Shown here piece by piece: positions 51,456 to 60,589 of a stretch of DNA of 64,000 nucleotides. The number at the start of each line of letters is the position of its first letter. The first letter of the stretch is position 1. The DNA is from Rhizobium sp. SG_E_25_P2 (GTDB taxonomy: Bacteria > Pseudomonadota > Alphaproteobacteria > Rhizobiales > Rhizobiaceae): positions 1-64,000 of the forward strand of contig NZ_JARXVM010000020.1 in the NCBI RefSeq assembly GCF_029892285.1, read 5' to 3'. The position numbers and the translations under genes are program-made. Under the pieces are notes generated by a model. The model saw only the letters and a program-made list of their open reading frames with translations. It was not told the origin of the DNA and did no database searches.

Positions 51456-52493
51456 ATGTCTCGTCTCGTCCGCGCTATCGCCAGCCTTCTCGCCATCCTC
51501 GCCGGCATCGCCGGCGTGCTGCTGATCCTCTATGTCTGGCAATTACCGCCCTTCACCACCTCGGTCGAGACCACCGACAACGCCTATGTGCGCGGCCAGG
51601 TGACGTTCCTGGCGCCGCAGGTGTCGGGCTATGTGCTGCAGGCGCCGGTCACCGATTACCAGCGGGTGAAGAAAGGCGATGTGGTGCTGAAGATCGACGA
51701 CCGCATCTATGTGCAGAAAGCCCGCCAGGCCGAGGCGACGCTCGCCGCCGATCAAGCCCAGCTCGCCACGCTCGAACAGGAGCGCGCCTCCGACGACGCC
51801 AAGCTCAAGGCCGCCAACGCCAAGGTCGACAGCGCCAATGTCGCGCTGGAGACCGCCCAGGCGACCTACGACCGCAACCTGTCGCTCGCCCGCCAGAACG
51901 CCATTTCCCAGACCGTGCTGGAACAGAGCGGCAGCGCGCTCGAAGCCGCGCGCGCCAGCCTCGTCTCCGCCCGCGCCGACGCCGATGTCGCCCAACAGGC
52001 GCTGGTGTCGATCGCCGTCTCCCGCAAGCAATATGAGGCGGCGATCGACGGCGCCCGCGCCGCGTTAGAACTCGCCCGTATCGACCTCGCCAACACGGTG
52101 ATCCGCGCCCCCTCGGACGGCCGCCTCGGCGAAGTCTCCGCCCGCATCGGCGCCTATGTGACCACAGGCACGCAGCTGATGTCGCTGGTGCCCGACCGCA
52201 TCTGGATCTCGGCCAATTTCAAGGAGACCCAGGTCGCCGCTATGCGCATCGGCATGCCCGTCACCTTCACCGCCGATCTCCTCAAAGGCCAGCGCTTCAC
52301 CGGCCGCATCGAAAGCTTCTCGCCCGCCACCGGCAGCGAATTCTCCGTGATCAAATCCGACAACGCCACCGGCAATTTCACCAAAGTCACCCAACGCCTC
52401 CCCGTCCGCATCGCCATCGATGAGGGACAGCCGGCGGCGGACCGGCTCGCGCCAGGGCTTTCGGTGGAGGTGAGCGTGGATACGGCGGGGTGA
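51456..52493 (+). CDS. EmrA/HlyD-family periplasmic adaptor
   Basis: This 345-residue protein has one N-terminal membrane helix (IASLLAILAGIAGVLLILYV) and the first lipoyl half (FLAPQVSGYVLQAPVTDYQ). Next come a long coiled-coil with two arms (about 90-200) and the second lipoyl half (VIRAPSDGRLGEVSARIGAYV). It bridges the MFS pump to the outer membrane. It is the last gene of the MarR-MFS-adaptor operon. Confidence 0.92.
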   Translation: MSRLVRAIASLLAILAGIAGVLLILYVWQLPPFTTSVETTDNAYVRGQVTFLAPQVSGYVLQAPVTDYQRVKKGDVVLKIDDRIYVQKARQAEATLAADQAQLATLEQERASDDAKLKAANAKVDSANVALETAQATYDRNLSLARQNAISQTVLEQSGSALEAARASLVSARADADVAQQALVSIAVSRKQYEAAIDGARAALELARIDLANTVIRAPSDGRLGEVSARIGAYVTTGTQLMSLVPDRIWISANFKETQVAAMRIGMPVTFTADLLKGQRFTGRIESFSPATGSEFSVIKSDNATGNFTKVTQRLPVRIAIDEGQPAADRLAPGLSVEVSVDTAG

Positions 52494-52578
52494 GGGGGGC
52501 AGTGCTTCCACGGCGCGCCAACTCCGGTCGGGGATTTCCGCCCTTGCCATGTCCTGCGGCCTGAGCTCTACAGTCTTC

Positions 52579-53019
52579 ATGGAAATTCTCAGAAGCACCC
52601 TCAATCGGTTCTCCCATCAAAGAGCCGCCCGGTGGTGGGTCGGCGGTCGACCGGATTGTCCTGAAGCCGAATTCCCGAGGATGATCGCGGCGAAGGTCGG
52701 TTATCCCACATCACTGGACGACCCTTTCGCAACTGGCGGCATGGTGCGCTTGAACCGGCGACAAGCCGCGCATGTTCTCGCTGTCGCGGCATCGACGAGT
52801 TTGGCTTACGATAGGCCGTGTCCGGCAAGATCTGAGGTTGACGCAGCCGCCGAGGCCATCGGAGAGCTGGCGGACGACGCTGCGTTCTTTGGCAACGGAT
52901 TGTGGGATCCTGCTGCATTGTCAAGCTGGACGCCGCTGACCGCAGCCACATTCGATTGCGGATTGATTGGCTATGACGCAGAGCAAGCGTTCATCTTCTG
53001 GGTCGAGGAAGAAGATTAG
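52579..53019 (+). CDS. Unknown protein, immunity-like C-terminus
   Basis: This protein of about 146 residues starts MEILRSTLNRFSHQ and ends with an acidic segment (FIFWVEEED) after WTPLTAATFDCGLIGYD. That pattern resembles small immunity or DUF proteins encoded next to toxins, but I do not recognise a family. The frame is open to 52549. Codon use looks like the neighbours. No toxin gene is adjacent. Confidence 0.55.
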   Translation: MEILRSTLNRFSHQRAARWWVGGRPDCPEAEFPRMIAAKVGYPTSLDDPFATGGMVRLNRRQAAHVLAVAASTSLAYDRPCPARSEVDAAAEAIGELADDAAFFGNGLWDPAALSSWTPLTAATFDCGLIGYDAEQAFIFWVEEED

Positions 53020-53117
53020 GCAGGCTGAGGCGTTGCTCCGAGAAGAGTGCTGACGTTAATCCGCCGCAATATGCTGCCTCTGTTGGTCGCGGCAGATACA
53101 TCTGGCCGAGGGGTTGA

Positions 53118-53612
53118 ATGCGCGTTTGGCAACGCCGCTGGAGCGGGAAAAAAACAATCGGGATCATCGCTTTAGCCGCCTTGACGGTCATGGCGCTGAA
53201 CATTCTGTTTGATTATGGCAGGGCCATGTTAATGGGCGAATTCGAATGGCCAAAATCCGCCTATATCAAGATCGAAGACATGGCCTTAATTCTCAGACGA
53301 ATTCGAGCTCCCGCGAGATGGTGTTATCCGTCCGAAAATTCCGCCAACATCTATGTTCTCGACCCGAAAGAGGAGGAACGGGAATTTGGGCGCTGCATGT
53401 CCTCGATCAAACCTGTCAGCGATTTCTACGAAACAGACCCGGGATATTACGTCAAGCGCTTCTACCGGGGCGAGGTCCAGGGCAAATTCTGTGAGGTCAC
53501 TCTGTCGACCGTAAACAGCGATGACAGGATAGTCGGATCGAACTGCTACTTCGGGCTTTTCCCCAAGGAAAGGGATACAGGTGTCGGCATGACGGACGAC
53601 AAATTTGGTTAA
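53118..53612 (+). CDS. Single-pass membrane protein of unknown function
   Basis: This 164-residue protein has a basic start, one membrane helix (TIGIIALAALTVMALNILF) and an extracytoplasmic part with Cys residues in RWCYPSENS, FGRCMSS, GKFCEVTL and GSNCYFG that could form two disulfides. The composition is less GC-biased than the surroundings. No family is recognised. Confidence 0.6.
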   Translation: MRVWQRRWSGKKTIGIIALAALTVMALNILFDYGRAMLMGEFEWPKSAYIKIEDMALILRRIRAPARWCYPSENSANIYVLDPKEEEREFGRCMSSIKPVSDFYETDPGYYVKRFYRGEVQGKFCEVTLSTVNSDDRIVGSNCYFGLFPKERDTGVGMTDDKFG

Positions 53613-53669
53613 AACGACAAAGACCGCATACCCGAGCGCACTATACTTCTTGCATGGGTGAGGGCTTTA

Positions 53670-54059
53670 CTACAATGCGCTCACGTTCAGCGGCATGGCG
53701 CACCATGGGCAGAAGCCGATCACGAGCCCATTCGTTCGCGTCTCATCCAGATGCAATGTGAAAACGCCATGCGACCTGCCGATGACGGATTTCGCTTTTG
53801 AGCTCATTGCGTAGGCGATGTGGATGCAGGGGAAGTCTTCGATATCGAGTTCATGCCGGATCTCGACGTACCACCAGATATCGGTTTGCAAATCGGGATT
53901 GTCAGCAATCGAAAGCCTGAGGTCTGGCGGGATATGAATGAGTACAGAGAAGTCTTCGGTGGCGATCGCCTGTTTTATGTCCGCGTCGGAATGCTGATCG
54001 AGAAGACGACGATGTGCTCTGAGCCATTGATCGGAGTTATCTTGTAGAACGAGATCCAT
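53670..54059 (-). CDS. Unknown protein with C-terminal CPWC motif
   Basis: This 129-residue protein starts MDLVLQDNSDQWLRAHRRLL. It contains VLIHIPPDLRLSIADNPDLQ and DIWWYVEIRHELDIEDFPCI, and ends GLVIGFCPWCAMPLNV. A terminal CPWC/CPWCG motif recurs in several small DUFs and may bind metal. The frame is open to 54233, but 54059 is preferred for the N-terminal sequence. The function is unknown. Confidence 0.6.
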   Translation of the reverse strand: MDLVLQDNSDQWLRAHRRLLDQHSDADIKQAIATEDFSVLIHIPPDLRLSIADNPDLQTDIWWYVEIRHELDIEDFPCIHIAYAMSSKAKSVIGRSHGVFTLHLDETRTNGLVIGFCPWCAMPLNVSAL

Positions 54060-54217
54060 GTCTGAAATACGCTCGACGGCGCGCTTTGTTGCCTTCTGCT
54101 TGGAGGCTATCCTATTGCTGGTTGCGGTTATAGTAGGAAATTGGAACTCGCGCTGGTTGGTCGTAACAAACAATCGCTGTTCCGAGCCGTGACGAGCAAT
54201 GTATGGAAAGCGGAACG

Positions 54218-54499
54218 ATGACCACTGAGACATACGATAGCGTCTGGGACGCCCTCTCCGACACCCCGGAGGAAGCCGCCAATCTCAAGGCGCGCTCGAC
54301 GCTGCTTTATGAAATCCGCAAGGCGGTCCTGAAATGGGATCTGCCGCAAGATGAGGCCGCAAAACGCCTCGGTCTCACCCGTCCGCGCGCCAATGATCTC
54401 TTGCGCGGCAAACTCGCGAAATTCTCGCTCGACGCCCTCGTAAACATCGCCGCCGCCGCGCGGCTCGACATCGAGATCCGGGCGCGGGACGCGGCGTAG
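54218..54499 (+). CDS. XRE-family (HigA-like) antitoxin, orphan
   Basis: This 93-residue protein starts MTTETYDSVWDAL and carries a helix-turn-helix (LPQDEAAKRLGLTRPRANDLL, then KLAKFSLDALVNIAAAARL). This is the classic antitoxin partner of a Gp49-like HigB. No HigB is recognisable on its 5' side, so it is called an orphan. An ATG at 54203 is in frame. Confidence 0.82.
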   Translation: MTTETYDSVWDALSDTPEEAANLKARSTLLYEIRKAVLKWDLPQDEAAKRLGLTRPRANDLLRGKLAKFSLDALVNIAAAARLDIEIRARDAA

Positions 54500-54572
54500 C
54501 CGTCACCCGCCCCAAGCCCGCCGCCGTCTCCCAGCGACGGGCCCACTTTCTGTGACGCAATCGCCCCCCGCC

Positions 54573-56027
54573 TCACGCTGCGTGGCGCATCTCCGCCTTG
54601 TACTGCCCGGCCGCGCTGGCCGCGCCGCTCAGCCTGAAGGCGCCCACCAGGTCCGCCAGTTCGCGGGAGCGGGCCTGCATCGTGGCGGTGGCGGCGTTGG
54701 TTTCTTCCACCATCGCGGCGTTCTGCTGGGTCACGCGATCCATGTCGGTCACGGCGCTGTTGATTTCCTGGATGCCGGTGGCCTGTTCGCGGGCCGAGGC
54801 GGCGATCGCGGCGATGACCTCGTCGATCTCGGCGACCTTGTTGACGATGCCGCTCAGCGTCTTGCTGGTGCTTTCCACCAGCGCCACGCCATGCTTGACC
54901 TGGTCGGAGCTGGTGGTGATCAGGTTGCGGATTTCCTTCGCCGCTTCGGCGGAGCGCTGCGCCAGCGCCCGCACTTCCGAGGCCACCACGGCAAAGCCCT
55001 TGCCGGCGTCGCCGGCGCGCGCGGCTTCCACGCCGGCGTTCAGCGCGAGCAGGTTGGTCTGGAAGGCGATTTCGTCGATCACCGACACGATCCGGGCGAT
55101 TTCCTGCGAGCTTTGCGCGATGCGGCCCATGGCGGTCTCCGCCTGATGCATGATCTCGCCGGTGCGGCCCACTTCCTCGCGGGTCGAGGAGGCGACGCGG
55201 TTGGCGGCGGCGGCGCCGTCGGATGTGCGGCTCACCGTCGTGGTCAGTTCATGCAGCGCCGCCGCCGTCTCTTCCAGCGCCTGCGCCTGCTGTTCGGTGC
55301 GGCGGGACAATTCCTTGCTCGCGCCGGTCACTTCGTCCATGCCCTGGCTGAGGTCGTCCACGGTGCGGGCGATCTTTTGCATCGTGTCGTTCAGGGCGTC
55401 GGTGGCGCGGTTGAAATCGCGCCGGGCGCTTTCGTTTTTCTCCGGCAGCGTCTGCGTGATGCGGGCCGAGAGGTCGCCGGCGGCCAGCGCGTTGAGCGCG
55501 TCGCCCAGCGCCGTCATCGCCAGCGCATCAGCCTCGGCGTCCGTGGCGCGGGTCTGTTCGAATTGGGCGCGCTGCCGGCTGGTCTCTGTCTCCTGATCGG
55601 CCATCAGCACATGCACCGCCGTGGCGATATCGGTGAAGATCGCTTCCATCATGCTGCGCAGATAGGCTTCGCGTTTGCGCGGCGAAAATGTCGTTTCCTT
55701 GAGCACCACCAGCGACCATTCCGCCGCATAGATCGACGCCGCCTTGACGATGAAATTGGTGAAGCCGGTCTTCTCGGCGATCGAGCGGATCACCGGCGCC
55801 TGCGCCGTGAAATATGCCGCGTTGAAATTTCCCTCGCACAAATGCCGGAACTTCACCCGCTCTCTCGCCACAACGTCTTCGGAAAGCGTGGTCGTCGAGG
55901 GGTCGAAATGCTTGAAGCATCTCGTGCTGACCTCACGAATATGTTTGTCCAGTTTCGTGAAAAGCTCTTCTCCCATGCGACGTTTCTCGCCGGACCAGGG
56001 CTGAATATCGTTTTCGATCGAATGCAT
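54573..56027 (-). CDS. Soluble globin-like sensor chemoreceptor
   Basis: This 484-residue chemoreceptor has no membrane helix. The first ~145 residues have the helical pattern of globin-coupled sensors, but the proximal-His position of the usual I-G-x-x-H-x-R-I-G motif reads [10 protein letters not shown] (residues 80-89). Residue 84 is Ala, so haem ligation as in HemAT is unlikely. A HAMP-like linker and signalling domain with [21 protein letters not shown] follow. It may sense another cytoplasmic cue. Confidence 0.87.
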   Translation of the reverse strand: MHSIENDIQPWSGEKRRMGEELFTKLDKHIREVSTRCFKHFDPSTTTLSEDVVARERVKFRHLCEGNFNAAYFTAQAPVIRSIAEKTGFTNFIVKAASIYAAEWSLVVLKETTFSPRKREAYLRSMMEAIFTDIATAVHVLMADQETETSRQRAQFEQTRATDAEADALAMTALGDALNALAAGDLSARITQTLPEKNESARRDFNRATDALNDTMQKIARTVDDLSQGMDEVTGASKELSRRTEQQAQALEETAAALHELTTTVSRTSDGAAAANRVASSTREEVGRTGEIMHQAETAMGRIAQSSQEIARIVSVIDEIAFQTNLLALNAGVEAARAGDAGKGFAVVASEVRALAQRSAEAAKEIRNLITTSSDQVKHGVALVESTSKTLSGIVNKVAEIDEVIAAIAASAREQATGIQEINSAVTDMDRVTQQNAAMVEETNAATATMQARSRELADLVGAFRLSGAASAAGQYKAEMRHAA

Positions 56028-56216
56028 GATGTCCCCTCTGCAATATAGAGGAATCTATCCCATAATAGATTTAATGCGGGATGAATAAAATCTGGATTTA
56101 GTTGGTGCTTATATTGTATCTCTACTTATTAATATAAGCAATAAGCAATTTAAATTACAAAACCCTGTCGCGGCCGCGCGCTCGCCGCAGCGGATCTGTC
56201 CTTGTCCGACATCGCG
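56028..56216. other. AT-rich gap between chemoreceptor and rcnA
   Basis: A 189 bp AT-rich stretch upstream of the minus-strand chemoreceptor gene contains its promoter region and the 3' end of the rcnA transcript. No RNA gene is recognised. Confidence 0.35.
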
Positions 56217-57407
56217 TCATCCGCCGGTCGCCGCGATCCCCTGCCAGCCATGCAGGCAGGTATAGATCCCCACCGCCAGGATCAGCAGGCTCGACAGATA
56301 AGGCGCGCGGGCCGCGATGTCGCTCACGCCGCGCCAGCGTTTGCCGGCCTGCCGGAGGCTCAGCGCCGCGAGCACGCCCACCGACACCAGCGTCAGCGCC
56401 AGCCCGATCGAGAAGCACAGGACCAGTGTGAAGCCGAGCGAGAATTCCTTGAGCTGCAGACACAGGAGCAACACGGTGATGGCGGCGGGGCAGGGGATCA
56501 GCCCGCCGGTCAGGCCGAACAGAATGATCTGGCCGGTGGTGGCGCGGCCGTTGGAAAAACGCTTTCGGATGTCGTTGGCATGCGCCAGTTCATGGGCGTC
56601 CTGATGGGCGTCGATGGCGCTCGCGAACCCGCGCATGTCGGCATGCGGCGCATCCTTACCGGGCGCGTCGACAAAAGCCAGATCATAGACATGGCTATGG
56701 CCGCCATGGCGGAGCGTCAACCGCGCCGTGAAGTCATGCGGCTCATCGACCGTGTCGACCGATTGCAGCCCGTCGCCGCGCTGGATGAACACGAACACGC
56801 TGAGCGTCCCGTCCGGCCGCTCGGTGGTCAGCTTGACGTCATAGGCCGACCAGCGCGGCCCGCTTTCCGTTCTCAGCCGCCACACCGCTGGCCCTTCGCC
56901 CTCATACAGTTCGAGCGCCACGACGCCATGGCCGGTGTCGATGCGCCGGATGTCCGCAGGCGCAACGGAATGCCCGTGTCGATGCGAATGGCCATGGGCG
57001 TGATGCCCGTCATGCCCATGATGGTGGGAATGCCCATGCCCTGCCGCCTGCAGCGCCATCTGGTGGTCGCGCCGCACCCGCCACACCATCCACATGGCGA
57101 TGGCGATGATGATGAGGCCCGACGCGAGCTGGAAATAGGGTTCGATCGCCTCGGCGTTTATCCCGCGCCACAGCGTCATGCCTACAAGCGCAATGCCCCA
57201 GACCACGGCGGTATGCGACAGCGTCGCCGCCAGCCCCAACAGCACCGCCTGCAGCACGGTGCCGCGCACCGCCACGATGAAGGCCGCCATCATCGTCTTG
57301 GAATGGCCGGGCTCCAGCCCATGCAGCGCCCCGAGCAAGATGGCGCTGGGGATGAACAGCCAGGCATGCGCCGAACCTTGCTGCAGTAACGCGTCGAAAC
57401 CGGGCAT
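56217..57407 (-). CDS. rcnA: RcnA-type nickel/cobalt efflux transporter
   Basis: This 396-residue membrane protein has about six helices. The N-terminal LGALHGLEPGHSKTMMAAFI matches the HX4DH-like metal site of RcnA. A long His-rich cytoplasmic loop (HGHSHHHGHDGHHAHGHSHR) and GGLIPCPAAITVLLLC follow. It exports Ni2+ and Co2+. No RcnR/DmeR regulator is adjacent. A perfect 20 bp inverted repeat lies 74 bp upstream of the start and is the likely control site. Confidence 0.9.
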   Translation of the reverse strand: MPGFDALLQQGSAHAWLFIPSAILLGALHGLEPGHSKTMMAAFIVAVRGTVLQAVLLGLAATLSHTAVVWGIALVGMTLWRGINAEAIEPYFQLASGLIIIAIAMWMVWRVRRDHQMALQAAGHGHSHHHGHDGHHAHGHSHRHGHSVAPADIRRIDTGHGVVALELYEGEGPAVWRLRTESGPRWSAYDVKLTTERPDGTLSVFVFIQRGDGLQSVDTVDEPHDFTARLTLRHGGHSHVYDLAFVDAPGKDAPHADMRGFASAIDAHQDAHELAHANDIRKRFSNGRATTGQIILFGLTGGLIPCPAAITVLLLCLQLKEFSLGFTLVLCFSIGLALTLVSVGVLAALSLRQAGKRWRGVSDIAARAPYLSSLLILAVGIYTCLHGWQGIAATGG

Positions 57408-57480
57408 GGGCGCTCCTCAGAGATAACGGGCGATGGCTTTGAACTCTCGTCGATGTCGTTACGTCTTCCCGGAAGATCGA

Positions 57481-57528
57481 CGGCATCGCCATGGTCGCGG
57501 TCCTCCGCCCGCGACCATGGCGATGCCG
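57481..57528. promoter_or_regulatory. Perfect 20 bp inverted repeat upstream of rcnA
   Basis: Arms CGGCATCGCCATGGTCGCGG (57481-57500) and exact complement (57509-57528) flank an 8-base loop. As RNA this would be a very stable hairpin in the rcnA leader. As DNA it could be an operator. The rest of the 331 bp gap holds only the terminator of the next gene. Confidence 0.7.
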
Positions 57529-57678
57529 CTGCGCGGACACGCCTCGGCCCGCATGAGCCGCTTGACGATCCCAGGATGGCTTTCGAGGAAATGTTGCGTC
57601 ATGCCGCATGCTATCCTTGCTTCAGAGCATCATGCAAGACGCTCCAGCCCGCCGCAGCGGAGAAACCGGGCAAGAAAA

Positions 57679-57712
57679 AGCCCTTGCGACGCAGGGTGTT
57701 CGCAAGGGCTTC
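57679..57712 (-). terminator. Rho-independent terminator of glycine-zipper gene
   Basis: Perfect 12 bp arms AAGCCCTTGCGA (57679-57690) and complement (57701-57712). Read on the minus strand the hairpin is followed by TTTTTC. It lies 27 bp beyond the stop at 57739. Confidence 0.85.
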
Positions 57713-57738
57713 GACTGGAGTTCGGTGTGCGGGGCGGC

Positions 57739-58149
57739 CTATTCGATGATCCTCACCACGGTATGGGTGCGGGGATCGACGATCACCCGCTGTTGGTTGA
57801 CCACGGTATAGGCATAGGCCTCGTCGCCGGGAATGGGCGTGAGCGCGATGTCGGCGGGCAGCGGCTCGCCGACCACGATCGGCTGTTCCACCACGACGCG
57901 TCGGTCGGGTACCGGCTGTTCCTGCACATAGGTCACCACCCGTTCGGACGGCGGATCGAGCGCCGCGCCGGCGGCGAGGCCCACCGCCCCGCCCACAACG
58001 GCCCCGACGGGACCGCCGACGATCGCGCCGGTGGCCGCGCCGCCGGCCGCGCCGGTCAGCGCGCCGTTATTGTCGTCATCGGCGTAAGCGGGAGCGGCGG
58101 CGAGTGTGGCCAGCGCCAGGCAGCCTGCCGTCAACAGCGTAAGTTTCAT
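57739..58149 (-). CDS. Secreted glycine-zipper / DUF1236-like protein
   Basis: This 136-residue protein has a signal peptide (cleavage after PAYA), a glycine-zipper segment (GAAGGAATGAIVGGPVGAVV) that could insert in the outer membrane, and a C-terminal DUF1236-like repeat part (VVVEQPIVVGEPLPADI, then DPRTHTVVRIIE). It is common in Hyphomicrobiales, role unknown. It is next to a CpxRA-like system on the same strand, so stress-linked expression is possible. Confidence 0.83.
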   Translation of the reverse strand: MKLTLLTAGCLALATLAAAPAYADDDNNGALTGAAGGAATGAIVGGPVGAVVGGAVGLAAGAALDPPSERVVTYVQEQPVPDRRVVVEQPIVVGEPLPADIALTPIPGDEAYAYTVVNQQRVIVDPRTHTVVRIIE

Positions 58150-58230
58150 GACAATCTCCTTTGCATCGATGTCTCGATGCCCCCTTAACGCCCCTCTCGC
58201 GGCCTGGGTTCCGCGTGGATCTCAGCCTGA

Positions 58231-59592
58231 TCAGCTCAGGCGCGGAAGGATGATTGTCACCGTCAGGCCGCCTTCGGGATTGGCGAGCGCCTCCACCGAG
58301 CCGCCATGCGCCTCAACGGCCCGCCTTGTAATGGCGAGGCCGAGGCCATAGCCGGATTCGCTTTCCTGCAGCCGGGTGAACGGGTGGAAGATCTTTTCGA
58401 TATCCTCCTGAGGCACGATCGGGCCGGGGTTGCGAATGGCGAGTTCCAGCGTCTCGCCATCGCTGCTGCGCGCTGCCGAGATGGCGATCCGGCTGCCGTC
58501 GGGGGAATATTTCACCGCATTGCGCGCGACATTCTCGATGGCGCGATAGATCAGCTCGCCGTTGACGCGGGTTACGAAGCTTTGAATGCCGGCATAGTCC
58601 ATCGCCACGCCCTTGGCCTGCGCCTCGAAGGCGGCGTCGTCGATGATCGCCGAGACGAGATCGATGATGTCGATCGTTTCCCGTTCGAGCGTCGCCGCCG
58701 CATTGGGGCCCAGCCGCGCAAGCGTGAGGATCTCCTCCACCAGCCCGTCCTGCCGCTTGATCTCGCGCTCCATGCGCGGCAGCAGCGTCTCGAGCCGGGC
58801 GGGGTTCTTGCGCAACAGGCCGACGGCCGCCTGTAGTCGCGACAGCGGTGAGCGCAACTCGTGCGACACGTCGTGGAACAGTCGTTTTTGCGCGGCGTCC
58901 ATTTGCTCGAGCTTGGCGGCGGTGGTGTCGAAATCCCGGCCCAGCGTGGCGATTTCGTCGCGCCGTTTGCCCAGTTGCGCGCCGATGCGGACATTGAAAG
59001 CGCCGCCCGCCAGCGTCTTCAGCCCCTCGCGCAGTTTCATGATTGGCGACACCAGATAATTGGCGAGCAGGAAGGACGAGATGACGCTGGCGAGCAGTCC
59101 GGCCAGCAGCGGCAGTACGGTCGGCGCGATGCGATCAAACAGCGAAAGCCGTTCCTTCTGGAGATTGATGCGATAACAGGCCGCCAGGCCTGGAACGGTA
59201 ACGCTGACCAGTCCGTTTCGGTCAGGCGTCATCTGCGGCCCGTGGGGTGGGGGCGGCGCGTCGGGCTGCTGCTCGCGGGCATGCCGGGCCAGAGGTCCTG
59301 GGCCTACCAGATCCTGGCAGGCCTCCGGCGCGGTCCCGGCTTCGACATGAAAGCGGATGCGCATGGTCGGCGTTTGCCGGCCCATCATTGTGACGAAAGT
59401 GTCGGCCTCGACGGTCTCGTCTGCGCGCAGAAAACCGGCCAGCGCCTCAAGCGTATATTTTTCCTGAAGATCGATGAACCCGTCCTTCGGCGGCAACACC
59501 TCCAGATAGGCGTTGACCGCGATGATGATGGCGATGGCGCCCGCCATGGTCAGCCAGATCGTCAGGAACGAATGCCAGAAGGTCCGTCCCAT
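58231..59592 (-). CDS. CpxA-like sensor histidine kinase
   Basis: This 453-residue kinase has a first membrane helix (about 7-29), a periplasmic domain with a Pro-rich loop, a second helix (VLPLLAGLLASVISSFLLAN) and HAMP. The dimerisation motif is FHDVSHELRSPLSRLQAAVG. ATPase motifs are NVARNAVKYS, NPGPIVP and GYGLGLAI. Size and motifs fit CpxA. The start at 59592 overlaps the regulator's stop. Confidence 0.9.
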   Translation of the reverse strand: MGRTFWHSFLTIWLTMAGAIAIIIAVNAYLEVLPPKDGFIDLQEKYTLEALAGFLRADETVEADTFVTMMGRQTPTMRIRFHVEAGTAPEACQDLVGPGPLARHAREQQPDAPPPPHGPQMTPDRNGLVSVTVPGLAACYRINLQKERLSLFDRIAPTVLPLLAGLLASVISSFLLANYLVSPIMKLREGLKTLAGGAFNVRIGAQLGKRRDEIATLGRDFDTTAAKLEQMDAAQKRLFHDVSHELRSPLSRLQAAVGLLRKNPARLETLLPRMEREIKRQDGLVEEILTLARLGPNAAATLERETIDIIDLVSAIIDDAAFEAQAKGVAMDYAGIQSFVTRVNGELIYRAIENVARNAVKYSPDGSRIAISAARSSDGETLELAIRNPGPIVPQEDIEKIFHPFTRLQESESGYGLGLAITRRAVEAHGGSVEALANPEGGLTVTIILPRLS

Positions 59593-60284
59593 CAGCCGTC
59601 CGTCACCAGCTGATAGCCCTGGCCCCGCACGGTGCGGATGCAGGATTGCCCGTTTTCGGCGATGCCGAGCTTCTGGCGGATCGAACTGACATGCACGTCG
59701 ATGCGGCGATCGAACGGCGCCAGCGGCTGGCCGAACACCCGCTTGGCCATGTCCTGCTTGGACACCAGCTGACCGGCATTGCGGGCCAGCACTTCGAGAA
59801 TGGAATATTCGGCCCCGGTCAGTTCCAGCACGCGTCCGCGCCATTCGGCGCGCCGCGCTCCCGTGTTCAGTTGCAGCGAGCCGGCCTCCACCAGCCGCGC
59901 GCCGCCGTCTCCGGCCATATGCCGGCGCGACCGGCGCAGGATGGCGCGCAGACGCGCCACGAGTTCATCGGGCGAGCAGGGTTTGGGCACATAGTCGTCG
60001 GCCCCCAGATTGAGTCCGGTGATGCGATCGACATTGTCGCCGCGCGCCGTCAGCATCAGCACCGGCACGTCGCTTGTCCGGCGGATGCGCTGCAGCACCT
60101 CGATGCCGTTCATCTTGGGCATCATGATATCGAGGACGATGATGTCGAACTGGTTGGAGAGGCTTTCGTCCACGCCCTGTCGGCCATCATGCACGGCGCG
60201 CGCGTCAAATCCTTCCTCGACCAGATATTCGGTGAGAAGCGATGTCAATTCGACGTCGTCGTCAATGAGCAGAACCTTGGTCAT
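59592..60284 (-). CDS. CpxR-like response regulator
   Basis: This 230-residue OmpR-family regulator starts MTKVLLIDDD. It has the phospho-Asp in IIVLDIMMPKMNG, Thr in LTARGD, and Lys in DDYVPKPC. The winged helix starts at ELTGAEYSILEVLARN and ends IRTVRGQGYQLV. An upstream in-frame ATG (60299) is disfavoured. A GTAAA-N5-GTAAA box lies 40 bp upstream of the start, so autoregulation is very likely. Confidence 0.9.
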   Translation of the reverse strand: MTKVLLIDDDVELTSLLTEYLVEEGFDARAVHDGRQGVDESLSNQFDIIVLDIMMPKMNGIEVLQRIRRTSDVPVLMLTARGDNVDRITGLNLGADDYVPKPCSPDELVARLRAILRRSRRHMAGDGGARLVEAGSLQLNTGARRAEWRGRVLELTGAEYSILEVLARNAGQLVSKQDMAKRVFGQPLAPFDRRIDVHVSSIRQKLGIAENGQSCIRTVRGQGYQLVTDG

Positions 60285-60323
60285 GCGTCCGGGATACACC
60301 CTCAGATCGGCTTTGCCAGCGCT

Positions 60324-60359
60324 TTTACCTAACTTTACACTGCCTTAACAGCACTTAAC
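60324..60359 (-). promoter_or_regulatory. CpxR-type box array
   Basis: On the minus strand GTAAA-N5-GTAAA (60338-60324) is an exact match to the Escherichia coli CpxR consensus. Two GTTAA-type half-sites follow at 10 bp spacing (60349-60344 and 60359-60354). The array lies just upstream of the cpxR-like gene. Confidence 0.65.
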
Positions 60360-60589
60360 GCAGGGCTCGCTACGGTGAATTCTGGCCAGGATGACGCCGA
60401 GCCGCAGGATGCGCGAACGGGCAGCGAAATGCAAGATCTCCAGGGGTGGGGATCGCCCGCCGCATCGGGTCGGCGCGTTCTGTGGTCAAGGGGTGAGCAT
60501 GACGCGAAAGCGGAGCCGCCGAACATCTGAGCCGCTTGAACCTGCGGATCAGGTTCGGTCTGGCTGCCGAAAAAGATAGGAGCCCGACT

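Noticed and set aside
54110-54220. A HigB toxin tail before the orphan antitoxin
   Set aside because: An open frame ends with overlap on the antitoxin ATG, but its residues do not match the Gp49-like signature.
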